NCBI GenBank assembly: GCA_028829895.1
Contig: CM054178.1
Coordinates: 88,789,058 to 88,853,057, forward strand
Direction: 5' to 3'
Source of the DNA: Sinotaia quadrata
Taxonomy: Eukaryota > Mollusca > Gastropoda > Architaenioglossa > Viviparidae
Length of the DNA: 64,000 nucleotides
The translations under genes were made by a program, and so were the position numbers. Below, piece by piece: positions 10,401-23,169 of this stretch. Position 1 is the stretch's first letter. Each line of letters starts with the position of its first letter. A model generated the notes under the pieces. The model ran no database searches and was not told the DNA's origin. It saw only the letters and a program-made list of their open reading frames with translations.

Positions 10401-11508
10401 TCACAGATGGTCTGTAATATGAAAGATACATATAGACACGATGTGCACAATTATATTCACAAGATACAAGCACAATACTTACATAACTTGTGAATTCTTT
10501 ACAGTCACTATGTCTAGATCTGGCCTTTAGATCTCGGGGATGATCGGCATAAAATTCTGGGCAGAAATTAAAAACTTGCCAGTTCAAGCTAAATCTGAAT
10601 TGTCAACTGCTGTGCCAGTCGCGCTTCCACTGCACTCATAACACTAATGAGTATGGAAACATCTCGCAAAATATTGCTGTGCATGAAAGATCACGTTATG
10701 TACTCCAACAAAAAAATACCAACTTATATGAACACAATTTATTTCACACACATACGCCTACTGCGAAATTTCACACAATCTGAACTCCTAGTAAAAAAAA
10801 AAAAGTATTGCTCTCAATCACATTTCGTAAATAATGCCCTTAGAACCTGTCAGTGTTAATCAATCTTCGCTGTATTCTTCTGCTCCACTGCGCGCTCACT
10901 TATGATAGGTCAAAGGTTAAAGTGGTTATGCCTTTATAGACATGCAAATCAGCGGGAGTGATCACAATTAAGCTTTCCTTAAATAACTGAATAAAAGAGC
11001 AAGAATAATTAGGCTCCGCACCGTGACATACGTTAGTAGGTCGCAATGCATTCAACTTATTAAATTTAGAAGTATACACAAAATGATGATCAATAAACGA
11101 ACGAAGTGCAGATAAATAAAACGCATGTAAAATGAAAATAGCACTTAACAAAGGAATGCAATGTACATGCATTAATGCTTGCTCTATTTCGTGACTTTTT
11201 GGTTTATTGTTTTCATGGGTATTTCAAAAGGCAGTCAGTAATAATATCAATGTTACTCATGTATATACTGTAGTAGTCATGAACACTATGTGTAGTCTAT
11301 GTATGCATTTGATATTTTAATGTTTGTACTACTAACGAACACGCTTTTGTACTATTGATAAACACTTTATTCGTTTCTAACCTGTTCCTATTAATAAGGA
11401 TCCCATTAGTCGTATGAAAGCCATTCGAGTCTTTATTATTCCAGGTGCTTTAAATACCTGCACTTTGTTACTGTCCATTTTTTATGAAGCATTAGTATAT
11501 TAGAAAAG
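10401..11508. other. Unique sequence, nothing recognised
   Basis: Several 60-90 codon ORFs occur on both strands without any motif, as expected by chance. No element ends are seen. Confidence 0.6.
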
Positions 11509-11919
11509 TGCACTGTATGTAACAGTGCACACTTAAGTATAATGCACTGTGTGTAACGGTGTACACTTAAGTATAATGCAATGTGCGTAACGGTGCATAC
11601 TTAAGTATAATGCACTGTATGAAACAGTGCACACTTAAGTATAATGCACTGTATGTAACAGTGCACAGTTAAGTATAATGCACTGTATGTAACTGTGCAC
11701 ACTTAAGTATAATGCACTGTATGAAACAGTGCACACTTAAGTAGAACATACTGTATGCAACAGTAAATAATGCAGTGTATGTAACAATGCACACTTAAGT
11801 ATAATGTATTGTATGTAACAGTGCACACTTACGTAGAACATACTGTATGCAACAGTAAATAATGCAGTGTATGTAACAATGCACACTTAAGTATAATGCA
11901 CTGTATGTAACAGTGCACG
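11509..11919. repeat. Minisatellite, 34-bp hairpin unit, about 12 copies
   Basis: Each unit contains TGCACTGT, a loop ATGTA and ACAGTGCA, a perfect 8-bp stem in the best copies, then CACTTAAGTATAA, whose ACTTAAGT is itself palindromic. A two-unit block holding GAACATACTGTATGCAACAG is duplicated (about 11744 and 11834). Several copies have lost stem pairing, so conservation of the hairpin is not shown. Confidence 0.95.
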
Positions 11920-12818
11920 CTCATTATGTATTACTACCCATGCTGTATCCACGTGCATTGTAAGTATTTGTCATTAGTTAATTTTATAAGTGTGGGTGCT
12001 TACGAGACGAACTGGGGTGCGAGCAAGAAACACACATTTCTAGTTTACATTTACAATACAGAGGTGTATGTGTAACCATTCGGTACGGAATACTGCTAAT
12101 TATATCGGTTTTGTCCCGCATCTAATCACGTCTATATTACGTTACTAATGCAGCCCTACCGTTGCACCAGACCGCTCTACACTTTGGCACATACTACTTC
12201 AACAGATGCTGCCTTCCACTAAGCCAACACGCGATCGACACATTTCTTTGTGTCAAGAGCGACCGTTCCAAGTCAATATGGCGTAAATTATGGGAGGTTA
12301 TAGAAAAGTTCTTTTCTCACACCTGTCGCAATCAAAGTGGGCCTCATTTAGAAACCGACAACAATCGACGTACCTTTCATGAAAAAAGAAAGAAAGAAAA
12401 TATAATTTTAATTAACAGCAGACTTTCATAGTTAACAAACTAAGCATAATTATTTCAGCCCTAATTAAATTTGTGAACATTACAGCAGGGAAAATTTATC
12501 ATTACTGACGATATTTGACCATATTAAATTAAATGACAGAAAATTATTTAAAATCTATTTAATTAGAGTATGACGAATGTTGATTTAATTTTTAATTAAT
12601 AATTCAAATGTGATTGTTCTGTTAGTCAGATTCTGAAGTTATAACTTTCACACTAATAACAGCTATTGCCTGGTGATTCAGATTTCTCAGAATCTATATT
12701 TTCTCGTTCTCTCTTTCTCTCTGTCACATTCTGACTCACTGATTGTCTTTCACTGTTCTTCTCTTCAATGACCTCATGACCTCACGACATCAGTCATGCA
12801 AATTTAGCTTATCTTTCT
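11920..12818. other. Unique AT-rich sequence, nothing recognised
   Basis: An 89-codon plus-strand ORF at 12162-12431 has no recognisable motif. The rest is AT-rich. Confidence 0.6.
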
Positions 12819-12969
12819 CTTCCCTCCCATATCCTTCCCATATCCCTACCACCTTACTGACTAATTCAATCTCTCTTCCCTCCCATATCCCTCCCACTTT
12901 ACTGACTAATCCAATCTCTCTTCCCTCCCATATCCCTCCCACTTTACTGACTAATCCAATCTCTCTTCT
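12819..12969. repeat. Minisatellite, 45-bp unit, about 3.3 copies
   Basis: The unit reads CTTCCCTCCCATATCCCTCC, CACTTTACTGACTAATCCAA, TCTCT. The first copy carries an extra CATATCC duplication. Being a multiple of three, it gives a repeated SLPSHIPPTLLTNPI peptide in an otherwise unsupported ORF. Confidence 0.95.
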
Positions 12970-13017
12970 TCAAGCACACAATCACTCACAAATAAACAAA
13001 ATCGCACGACACAAACA

Positions 13018-13211
13018 TAAACACACAAGCACACATTTTATTACACTCCTACAATTTATGTTAAGGCGCTAGACTTTACTAAAACACACAAGCACACATT
13101 TTATTACACTCCTACAATTTGTGTTAAGGCGCTAGACTTTACTAAAACACACAAGCACACATTTTATTACACTCCTACAATTTGTGTTAAGGCGCTAGAC
13201 TTTACTAAAAC
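13018..13211. repeat. Minisatellite, 63-bp unit, 3 copies
   Basis: Copies begin at 13022, 13085 and 13148. The unit holds CACACAAGCACACATTTTAT, TACACTCCTACAATTTGTGT and TAAGGCGCTAGACTTTACTA. Copies are nearly identical, with one A/G difference, suggesting recent duplication. Confidence 0.97.
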
Positions 13212-14546
13212 AGGTTAGCTGCGCAAAAGACCATGAGGAAACGTAAGATCGATTTTTGCGCAAAACAAATTTCTCCTTCAAAAATACACCAACAAACTGT
13301 CAGACTACTTTCTTAAAACCTCAAAGAGCAGTTGCTACAGTGTTACAACCTAAAACTTCAATACTTCTTTGTAAGTTTAGGACTATTTTAGACGATGAAT
13401 TCTGCAAATGATGTGGTAAGCGTAATAAATTCTTTAATAACTGAAGCATGCAGCTAGGACGTGGTCAGCGTTCCAGTAGTCTAGAACTTTGATGCATCTC
13501 CCGTTACGTTTAGTCTTAAATTAGCTGTTACCTTTGTCACTCAGTTCCATTGTCTCGGTTTTATCAGTCGATCGCGCCAGCATAGGGGCACACAACTCTT
13601 GCCCTACTGAATGACTGCTCAACTCCTCGCTCTGCAAGAAACCTACGCCAATTATTTAGCCACAGCTTGCGCATCACAATTATTAATAGAAATATTTATT
13701 CCTTATTAATTATGCTATTTTGAATGAAGCTTTCTGACGCGTTTTCTTGGCAGGTATGTTGGGAGCTAAGGTCTGGTGTTCAGATGACTTCAGTAATAAC
13801 AGTGTGTCAAGTGTCACGTCATCAACAGCTGAATGCAAATGAATTTAAATATATTTTAACTACCGGTGACCGACCCTACCCGTACCCACACTTAATATCC
13901 AGAACATCTAGTCTGTCAAGCTATATATTATTCAGTGTAAATTCTTGTGTTAGAAATATAATCTATTAACATTTTACTTCCACCATTAGCAGCTAATGCA
14001 ATAAACCTATAATCCCTATTCCTCTGTTATCATATTTATGAATTGTCTTTCTCTCTTCGTCAATAAATGCAACAAAATCATTGGGAAGCCAATTTCTTTT
14101 AGTCGTTATCATTAAAAAAATATTTCACTGTTTATGGCTCGTGGTGTTTATTGTCAAATTAAATTAAGTTCTTTGACTTATCAGTGGATTGTCGCGGGAA
14201 GTCACATATCGAGATATCGTTAACTCACAAGTTTTTATTAATTTATTTATTATTTTTAAAAAATAAGCATCGAAATCCGAAAATTATAATTTATAAATGA
14301 ATATTTACTCATCTTGTACTTCAGTAACATCTGCTGGTAAGTTAGCATACATCATGTATTGACTGGCAATACAAATAACGCTAGAGACATGCGTGTGAAG
14401 GTCAAGTTTAACAGGTACAAACAGGATCATCGGATATGTGAATATTTAGGTTTATGCAATTATTATTATTGCAAACCACTGAATCCGAGTGATTGCCCTT
14501 TTGATCGAAAGCCATTGTCAGTGGGGAAAAAAAGCCATACTCATTC
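13212..14546. other. Unique sequence, nothing recognised
   Basis: No arrays, element ends or coding-like ORFs over 100 codons. An AT-rich patch lies at 14220-14300. Confidence 0.6.
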
Positions 14547-14710
14547 GATCCAAAGCCAATGTCAGTAGACCGACAGCCTTCACGAGGGGATTCACTAAAT
14601 CGAATCATTTCAGTGCTAGCAATAGAGATCCAAAGTCAATGTCAGTAGACCGACAGCCTTCACGAGGGGATTCACTAAATCGAATCATTTTAGTGCTAGC
14701 AATAGAGATC
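14547..14710. repeat. Tandem duplication, 80-bp unit, 2 copies
   Basis: Copies start at GATCCAAAG at 14547 and 14627. The unit contains TCAGTAGACCGACAGCCTTC and ACGAGGGGATTCACTAAATC. The two differ at only a couple of positions. Confidence 0.97.
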
Positions 14711-15180
14711 AGCACTTATAAATGTGCATAGCATTTCACTGTGATTATTAGATAAGGGAATGAGTATTTTGAAATGCATATAAAATGTGTTCAGTGTAGC
14801 TAAAAGCGACTTGCAATCTACTTGCATGTGCCACTCAAATATTCATTTGGTTCAAATTATTTAAACTTGTATGTGTCCATATTAAAAATATAATAACATG
14901 AACGGGTTAAGTTTTAATTGCAAGGTCCTGACGTGTTCTCTTTACCTGCTTGAACGCATAGTTCAGCTAATGATACAGGTCCACGAATGCCAACTTTATT
15001 AATAGTTGAAGAATCAAAGATTGTTAGAGTATCATAGGTGGAATGATTTGGATTGGTTACAAGTTTTATCTTCTTAAAGGAGCGCTATTTTTCACGTGCT
15101 AAAGGAATTTCTGCTTGAATTCGTCTGACGTACCATAATTGTTTATATGACTTAAATTTGGATGCGTTGGCATGACCAGT

Positions 15181-15240
15181 GTAGATAGATAGACAAATAA
15201 ATAGAGATATTGATAGATAGAGATATAGATAGATAGACAG

Positions 15241-15271
<31 letters not shown>

Positions 15272-15284
15272 GAAAGAAAGAAAG
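15181..15284. repeat. Imperfect (GATA)n microsatellite
   Basis: GATA/AAATA/GAAAG-rich tract with interruptions, ending in GAAAGAAAGAAAG. Confidence 0.95.
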
Positions 15285-15432
15285 TTAGTATAATCAAACG
15301 GTTATGTAAAGATCAAATACGTCGACCATATATGAAGACATATAATCAAATGTATGCATAAAGATCAGCTATTCAAAACAGTGTATATATGTAAGATCAG
15401 ACCAATAAAGTGTACATACTACATAACTTAAA

Positions 15433-15682
15433 CTGCCGAACCTGTAGGACTATAGAGACGTGTATGAATAGTGGCTAAATGTCAGCAAACCTGTTGGACT
15501 ATACAGACGTGTAAGAAAGTGGCTTATTGTCAGCAAACCTGTTGGACTATACAGACGTGTAAGAAAGTGGCTTATTGTCAGCAAACCTGTAGGACTATAC
15601 AGACGTGTAAGAAAATGGCTAAATGTCAGCAAACCTGTAGGACTATACAGACGTGTAAGAATATGGCTAAATGTCAGCAATC
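15433..15682. repeat. Minisatellite, 48-bp unit, about 5 copies
   Basis: The unit holds GTCAGCAAACCTGTTGGACT, ATACAGACGTGTAAGAAA and GTGGCTTATT. Variants alternate CTGTTGG/CTGTAGG and GTGGCTTATT/ATGGCTAAAT. The unit is a multiple of three, so both strands show repeat-derived ORFs. Confidence 0.96.
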
Positions 15683-16523
15683 CAGATCAAAAATCGTAAA
15701 GAAAGGCATGTTCGGCTACCATGTTAAATTAAAAACAAACTTTTAAAAATAAACAATCTAGCCTAATTTTTCAGTGTGCCTTGTAATTTATATGAAAAAT
15801 TACCGTTTCTAATACCTGCCATTCATTCAACATAATAAATTTCACTGTGCTAAATCATGCATGACTCTCAAGCAGGAAAGGTCGCACCAACGCTACCTAG
15901 AACATTGTTTTAAAAAAATAAAATAAAAACACGAACCGAGTTACAGTCAGTGACGTAGTAAAATTACAATACCTACAAACAGGGGAAAATAAAATCTCTT
16001 TCTTCATCTACTCCGTAAAAATTCATTTATGTTCGTTGCATAGGAAGCCAGAACCCATAGCCAGCGGACTGTGAAATGTTACATGACAAAAGTTTTCATG
16101 TTCTCTTAAGTTGCCTGAGATTGCCCGACAATTCAGGATCTAACAAAGTCTCGCATGCGAATGACTACACTTGCCTGTAGATGCCAAGCTGCTTAGAGTC
16201 AGTGCCAAGCAAATCTTTGTCCACATTAAATGCGTATCGATTTGCTGCTACAGGGTAATGAAATCAACCAACCAACTCCTAAAGCGATCTCTTGTCAATG
16301 GCCGCGAATCTTGTATCGTCAAACGTTTGATTAAAGGAAATCAACAAACCAGACAGAAGACTACTCCGAAGAGTGGTGGCAAAGTGTTAAGTGTTTGAGT
16401 TGAAAGGTGTTTTAGCTGTGAGGTAAGGGAATCAATTTATAGATAGCTGAATTTGACAACAGTAAATACATAATATTTATTTATGCTAGCGTGCTGTTTT
16501 CCCATACCACTCTAAAGATCGCT
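15683..16523. other. Unique sequence, nothing recognised
   Basis: A 75-codon ORF at 16171-16398 has no motif. No element ends are seen. Confidence 0.6.
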
Positions 16524-16638
16524 TAGGAAATAATGACAACTTATGGAGACTCTTAGTGACGTAGGAAATAATGAAAACTTATGGAGACTCTTAGTGACGT
16601 AGGAAATAATGACGACTTATGGAGACTCTTAGTGACGT
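16524..16638. repeat. Minisatellite, 38-bp unit, 3 copies
   Basis: The unit is TAGGAAATAATGACAACTTA, TGGAGACTCTTAGTGACG. Copies start at 16524, 16562 and 16600 and are almost identical. Confidence 0.97.
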
Positions 16639-17095
16639 CGGAATATTTTTTTTTATGTTCTTCAAGAAGTAAACAATGAAACCGAGCACACTGACAGGTA
16701 AATGTACTTAAATTGCGAAATGTTAGTTCTAAAGCCTTCAGGCTTAGTCATCTGCAAAGCAAACATGGTCACCTATGCTACATATGCCAAATTGTGACTT
16801 TTTGCCCGTATACCGATAGCAGTAAGTCTATAAATTTAAAAGAAGCAAAACCAACAGTCAGAATATTTCTTTATCAAACCATGAAATGGTCCAGTCGCAT
16901 AGATGAACACAATACGAAACAGTAGGGAAAGATATCCAACCATGAAACAGACATTATAGATATGGCAACACTCACTGTTGTATTTTGAACAATATTAAAA
17001 GCAATCCATGTCTTAACTACACAGTTAAATATCTGTTGCTCCATAGACTGCACACATAAACGCAAGATAAGATTTGACGGCCTGGAGAGACTACA
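16639..17095. other. Unique sequence, nothing recognised
   Basis: No repeat structure or coding-like content is seen. Confidence 0.6.
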
Positions 17096-17289
17096 ACTTA
17101 GATCTAATGTGAAGAGGTAGCACTTAAATTATCATTAAAATTACTAATAAAATAATTCACATAAACACGTTTTTTGAAAGTTATATCTCATACTTAGATC
17201 TAATGAGAAGAGGTAGCACTTAAATTATCATTAAAATTACTAATAAAATAATTCACATAAACACGTTTTTTGAAAGTTATATCTCACAC
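17096..17289. repeat. Tandem duplication, 96-bp unit, 2 copies
   Basis: Copies start with ACTTAGATCTAATG at 17096 and 17192 and run through AAGAGGTAGCACTTAAATTA to GAAAGTTATATCTCA. Only a couple of differences separate them. Confidence 0.97.
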
Positions 17290-17396
17290 TTCACTGCATC
17301 TTTGTGATGATTTCGTACAAGAATTACCTGAGAAATACGATGTATTCAAGTGAAATGAATATATATTGTCCTTTAATTGCATTCGGCATGACATAC

Positions 17397-17573
17397 TAAC
17401 AACTGACAAGATAAAAACAACTGACCAGATAAACAAACAACTGACCAGATAAAAACAATTGACCAAATAAACAAACAACTGACCAGATAAAAACAACTGA
17501 CCAGATAAACAAACAACTGACCAGATAAAAACAACTGACCAGATAAATAAAATAAACAACTGATCAGATTAAA
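17397..17573. repeat. Minisatellite, 18-19 bp unit in a 37-bp dimer
   Basis: ACAACTGACCAGATAAA repeats with alternating spacers (AACAA or AACA), giving a 37-bp higher-order period. About 9 basic copies. Confidence 0.93.
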
Positions 17574-18052
17574 AAACAACAACAAATGCTGGAAACTGTG
17601 TATATCGTATTTGAGTAAATCAGAAGTTGTAAAAAAAAGGTATCTGTCCACAATATTTAAATATTAATCTTGTTTTTCAGATTTTTCCAATCATACAAGT
17701 TATTAGGAAAGTTCAAAAGTAGAAAATACATTTGCAACCTATACTTAAATGTCACACCACAATAGATAACGACCTCTCACAAGCCCGTGAACTGTAGAAC
17801 ACCATCATATCTATTTATGTGTGTGCAGAACTGGATTGTTTGCAAAATATCCAATGGCATCAGGCCACCAGACACTTTAGCTATTGAGCAAAAGCATTTT
17901 ATTGTTGAAAACAATAGTTCCTTCCTTCCTTCCACCTCTCTTTCTCCTCCCTTCTATCTTTCTCCTCTCTTCTCTCTTTCTCCTCTCTTCTCTTATATTT
18001 TAATTCTTGCTGTCGATTTTACTCCTCACTCGTTTTACATATATTCGCATAC
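17574..18052. other. Unique sequence with a pyrimidine-rich patch
   Basis: 17920-17996 is a CTTC/CTCTTT-rich pyrimidine tract on the plus strand. The rest shows no structure. Confidence 0.7.
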
Positions 18053-18315
18053 TTATTGACATTTTTTCTGTGAACATCATTTATTGACATTTTTTTCTGT
18101 GAACATCATTTATTGACATTTTTTCTGTGAACATCATTTATTGACATTTTTTTCTGTGAACATCATTTATTGACATTTTTGCTGTGAACATCATTTATTG
18201 ACATTTTTGCTGTGAACATCATTTATTGACATTTTTGCTGTGAACATCATTTATTGACATTTTTGCTGTGAACATCATTTATTGATATTTTTGTTGTGAA
18301 CATCATTTATTGACC
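18053..18315. repeat. Minisatellite, 28-29 bp unit, about 9 copies
   Basis: The unit is TTATTGACATTTTTTCTGTG, AACATCAT. T-run length varies and a TTTTTGCTGTG subtype fills the 3' half. Confidence 0.97.
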
Positions 18316-18561
18316 AGAATATGACGCCAAGAGACAATGCGATGTGAAGAGACTGAATGCTTCGTTAGGTCCTCGGCTGCATGTAAATGATGTTTTATGG
18401 TTATAAGAAAAGAGAAAAGTAGGCTAAAGAAAGGTCATCCGTCATGTCATCCGTACCGACGACCTTAGAGGTCAACAATGGTAATGTCATATTCAATGAT
18501 CACCTCTCGGATTGATACCATTACATAGTAAAGGAACAAGAATAATAAAATTATTACGTAA

Positions 18562-18613
18562 GTGTTTTAGACGAATACAAAGAAAAGTGTTTTAGACGAA
18601 TACAAAGAAAAGT
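18562..18613. repeat. Tandem duplication, 25-bp unit, 2 copies
   Basis: AGTGTTTTAGACGAATACAA followed by AGAAA is repeated twice without change. Confidence 0.95.
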
Positions 18614-18829
18614 TCTGCGAGTTGTAAACTTTGCGTACATCAGAACTATTACGGGTAAGGGTAAGGGGTATGAGTCTACTATAATATTACTCATAGATAT
18701 GGCCTCGAACCTTTGCTGCAACTGCATCACAAGGTACGGAAACCGTTTCACATGAAGTCGAAGGGCCGCAGTGCTTGCAAACTGAATATTTGAAAAATGT
18801 AAAGTATGATGAGGTACTTTTGTTTTTTA

Positions 18830-19100
18830 ATGTGGATGTTATATTTAATATAATTGTAAATGTTGTTAATGTTAATATTAATATAATATTAGTAATGTTG
18901 TTAATATTATTATTAGTGTTGTCAATGCTATTAATGCTATTAATGTTTTTGTAAATGTTAATGTTGTGTTGTTAATATTGTTAATGTTGGCACTATTATG
19001 TTAATATTGTTAATGTTGGCACTATTATGTTAATATTGTTAATGTTGGCACTATTATGTTAATAATATTGTTGTTATTGTTGTTATTAATGCTATTGATA
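18830..19100. repeat. TTAATGTTAATATT-rich tract with a 29-bp array
   Basis: A degenerate TTAATGTTAATATT region. At about 18975-19063 it contains three near-identical copies of a 29-bp unit, TTGTTAATGTTGGCACTATT followed by ATGTTAATA. Confidence 0.9.
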
Positions 19101-19182
19101 ATAAAGATGCTAATGCCTTTCAAAACAATTCCATGCTTCTTGAACTAAGAGTAATGAAGTGAGAAGTGTCATGGAAGCTCGC

Positions 19183-19362
19183 TAATGCTGCAGTAGAAAA
19201 CTCAATCTCTTGCTCAACAAGTCTAGGTAATACTGCAGTAGAAAACTCAATCTCTTGCTCAACAAGTCTCGCTAATACTGCAGTAGAAAACTCAATCTCT
19301 TGCTCAACAAGTCTCGGTAATGCTGCAGTAGGAAACTAAATCTCTTGCTCAACAAGTCTAGG
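19183..19362. repeat. Minisatellite, 45-bp unit, 4 copies
   Basis: The unit is TAATACTGCAGTAGAAAACT, CAATCTCTTGCTCAACAAGT, CTAGG, with CTCGC and CTCGG variants at the junction. Copies start at 19183, 19228, 19273 and 19318. Confidence 0.97.
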
Positions 19363-19936
19363 TTTGATCTCAGCTAGACAAAAATAAAATCCTCAGTTCT
19401 TCTTAACGGTCCCTAGCTTGAAAATTCTAAATAAACACGCTCTATATAGTATAAATCCGGAACATACAGCACGTTAACAAATAAACAAAGTGTGAGAATT
19501 ATTTACAAAGGAAAATAATGCATCGGTTCCGTTGAAATATTTACCCAGAATCAAACATGCTTAAATTCAGTCTCTATAGCCTGTTGTTAGTGTCTTGAAA
19601 TCGTATGCATTTACAGAGCAGAAACAGTAAACATTATCACGCGCTGTTGCCGTAAACTTACACTTACATTGAAATGGAACATTTCACATTCATGGGACTC
19701 GCTCTCTTGCATATAATACAATAACTAACTTAGAGCATGTACGAAATCTACAACACCATCAATTTCGAAGCGACATAAACGTGGTTACTTCCTCGCAAAG
19801 TTTGCATTTCTTACGGTCTACGTTCTTATATTTAAGTGCTCTACATGTCAAGTTTACTTGGCAGCTTGTATAACGAAGATTTTGACATGTTGATTTTGGA
19901 TAAAGTTCAATGATCTGTTCTACAGTGCCCGATCCT

Positions 19937-19942
<6 letters not shown>
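19363..19942. other. Unique sequence, nothing recognised
   Basis: No arrays or coding-like ORFs are seen. Confidence 0.6.

Positions 19943-19989
<47 letters not shown>
19943..19989. repeat. (CT)n microsatellite
   Basis: About 23 CT repeats; a homopurine-homopyrimidine tract. Confidence 0.98.
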
Positions 19990-19991
<2 letters not shown>

Positions 19992-21252
19992 GCTTGCACA
20001 CAGATTTGAAAGTGTTGTGTTTGTTACAATGGGTCTAAACGGCAATTGCATAGTAAATGTTGATTAGCTGCGGTAAATCGTCTTAAGGGTAGTGATTTCT
20101 CATCACAGATAATAAGGCCAAGTATTTAGACAGACTGAGACAATTTTATCAAGAGATTTCATCATTAGTCTGCTGGTCATTTCGGAGGCAGATCTGGTGA
20201 AAGTCAATCAAACAACCCGTATAAAGGTAAATGCACCCTTGAACAAGCTGGCATAATTCTAAAAGAAAAAAAATAGCTGACGTGATCTGATGATGGCACT
20301 ATATAGTCTGTCTCTTATTTTTTTAAGTCTGTCGATAATTGCTAGTTTTTGTGGAGAGGAAATCCTGTCTAGAAATGCATACTATTTCACGCTTAATCTC
20401 CATTTGTTTTAAAATGGTATTCAGATAAACTTTGGGTTTGTGTCTTGAACATTCCAAGCAAAAACATAAAAATAAAATGAAGTGTGATTGACAAAATGAA
20501 AGCAGGTGTGCTACATATTTCTGTTTGCGTTTGTTCTAGAGAAGGGGAGATGACTCACTCCAGCTCATAATAAACAACACTTGATACATTGATTTTCACC
20601 TCCAAAATATACCATACATTTAGGAAAACCAATTACGTCTACTAGATCTTTTTAATTATCTTTTGAATTACCTGTAATTAAAAATGGAAACTGAAATTAT
20701 CTGTAATTGAATTAAAAATTCAAAAATTGAATTTTCTGTAATTAAAAATGGAAATAATAATATAATTTAACCTTAATAACTTGTCAGTTATTAATCAACA
20801 TAAATCACTACATCAATTATTTGCATTCCTCTTCACAAACTCTAATCTTCGTTGAAAATTAACGATAAATCCATGTTTATATTAGTTTATGACATTTAAG
20901 TGCATGAACATTTAATTAAATATTCTAGTAAAGGGACATCTACATACAGTAAAAAGATAAGTCATTAAAGTAAATGTTTTCTTGTAATTGTCCAATTAGG
21001 CACAGGGCATAATTGTTGGAACATGAATTTTGGACAACAAAGAAAACACACAAACATTATCAAGCCTGTCTATATTTTACTGCTTTGATTTCGAGAATGC
21101 AAAAACAATGTGTACTTGGTGTGCATGGTAATAATTAAAGTGAACTTCATACAAATTGCAACACAGATATTCCATCAGTGTTGTTAGATCCAAGGTAAAA
21201 GACCTCTACACGAACCCTGATTCTCACTCGGGAAAATCATGACGATTAAAGG
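19990..21252. other. Unique AT-rich sequence
   Basis: One local feature: CTGTAATTAAAAATGGAAA occurs twice (about 20670 and 20736) around AATTGAATT-rich sequence. Nothing coding is recognised. Confidence 0.6.

Positions 21253-21338
<86 letters not shown>
21253..21338. repeat. (AC)n microsatellite, about 43 repeats
   Basis: Uninterrupted AC tract. It gives a spurious poly(Cys-Val) segment in a minus-strand ORF. Confidence 0.98.
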
Positions 21339-21339
<1 letters not shown>

Positions 21340-22237
21340 ACGATTCAATAATAGGTTTAATTTCCCACTACTCCATTTAGAGATGTAGTTGCATTTATTT
21401 TTGTAAGTGCCAACTGAAATGTAAAATAACACTACGAATACTTAATGTAATATAAGCATTGTTCTAACTTAAACAATAAAAAATTCTCACGAGAATGCAA
21501 ACAACATTCAGACATTACAACGTCACTATAATTACACACCTTCACTAAAAACATTCGGCCACTGAAATATATAGTTATTGGTATCTAATCTTCAGGTAGT
21601 TTCGACTTACTGCTAAATTTTGCACGAATTAAATGTTAGGAGGTCACCCCTTCTTACCGTCACGCGGATCCATGACACTGAAAGGATTTTATAAAGCATT
21701 CGATATAACAACATTGTGACGCCACGGCCATTTAGATAGAGGATATTATTTTTTTAATTAACTAATCATCCATTACTAATTACAAGTGTTGAGAATCTTA
21801 ATTTATTTTATTAATGATCCTCCAGCAGACACCACTCGTCTCTCTCTCACCTGGCAGATATACGGGCGCCAAAATGCTTTCTCTCTTCCACAACATTAAA
21901 GATAAACATTTATGGTCACATAATCTTTCCATAGGTGGAAGACTTCTTACTAAAGGAGAAGATAAATCCATCTTTAATCTATATTTAGCGAGCCCCCATC
22001 AACCCACGATTGTGCTAACTGTCTTCCAGTTATTTTCAACAATAATTGTCCAATTTTCCTGAGATTTTGCACACACACACTCCCATAAGTAGTAGTTTTG
22101 GTATGAACCAAAATATTGTGCCTTTGTGTAATACTTACCAAGATATGTGGTCATGGGGGCTGTATTTTTGACAAAGTTTAGTACATTTTTAGTTTGGTAC
22201 CACAGACAAACCAGAAATACTAGTACAGTGACATTGC
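21339..22237. other. Unique sequence, nothing recognised
   Basis: An 82-codon ORF at 21814-22062 has no motif. No element ends are seen. Confidence 0.6.
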
Positions 22238-22817
22238 TTCATACCACAGCCCTATATGTCTTCATACTATAACCCTATATGTCTTCATACTATAACCCTA
22301 CGAGTCTTCATACTATAGCCCTACACGTCTTCATACTATAGCCCTACATGTCTTACTATAACCCTACACGTCTTCATACTATAGCCCTACATGTCTTACT
22401 ATAGCCCTACACGTCTTCATACTATAGCCCCACATGTCTTCATACTATAGCCCTACATGTCTTACTATAGCCCTACATGTCTTCATACTATAGCCCTACA
22501 TGTCTTACTATAGCCCTACATGTCTTCATACTATAGCCCTACATGTCTTACTATAGCCCTACATGTCTTCATACTATAGCCCTACATGTCTTACTAAAGC
22601 CCTACATATCTTCATACTATAGCCCTACATGTCTTACTATAGCCCTACACGTCTTCATACTATAGCCCTACATGTCTTACTATAGCCCTACACGTCTTAC
22701 TATAGCCCTACATGTCTTACTATAGCCCTACACGTCTTCATACTATAGCCCTACATGTCTTACTATAGCCCTACATGTCTTACTATAACCCTACATGTCT
22801 TACTATAGCCCTATATG
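22238..22817. repeat. Minisatellite with 20/23-bp alternating units
   Basis: A short unit TATAGCCCTACATGTCTTAC (20 bp) alternates with a 23-bp form having CTTCATAC at its end, making a 43-bp higher-order unit through the middle of the array. The left edge is all long form, and a run of short forms closes the right edge. ACATGT/ACACGT variants are scattered. About 27 basic copies. Confidence 0.95.
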
Positions 22818-23169
22818 ACTTTCCCATATGTGGAAAGTGTTGTAGCTCAGTCTTATATACTTGGGTTTAGGCTAGTTCTACAATGCAGTCTATTTTTTGT
22901 AATTGATATTACATTTTTTAAGTTATTTATTTTTTATACTCTTTTCTCATTCTAGAAACATATATTAGTATCATTTCATTAAATTCAACATCTTGGCCAC
23001 TTTCTGACCAAATTTTTCAATGCTTTTTCGTTAAGTAGTTCGCCGTCATGATTTTGAACAAATATTGTTCTAATTTGGGTGATTGTGCTACCTTAAGAAA
23101 ACAATGTTTTGACTGTGCTCTGCTTATATTTTGAATGTGCGCTTTGTTCATCGATTGAATAGCGCAGTG
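22818..23169. other. Unique sequence flanking two arrays
   Basis: 23090-23160 holds diverged relatives of the array that follows (CTTAAGAAAACAATG, GTGCGCTTTGTTCATCGATT), suggesting older copies. Confidence 0.6.

Noticed and set aside
22238..22817. CRISPR-like direct repeats
   Set aside because: Units are contiguous tandem copies with no unique spacers between them, and the window is eukaryotic in character. The same applies to every other array here.
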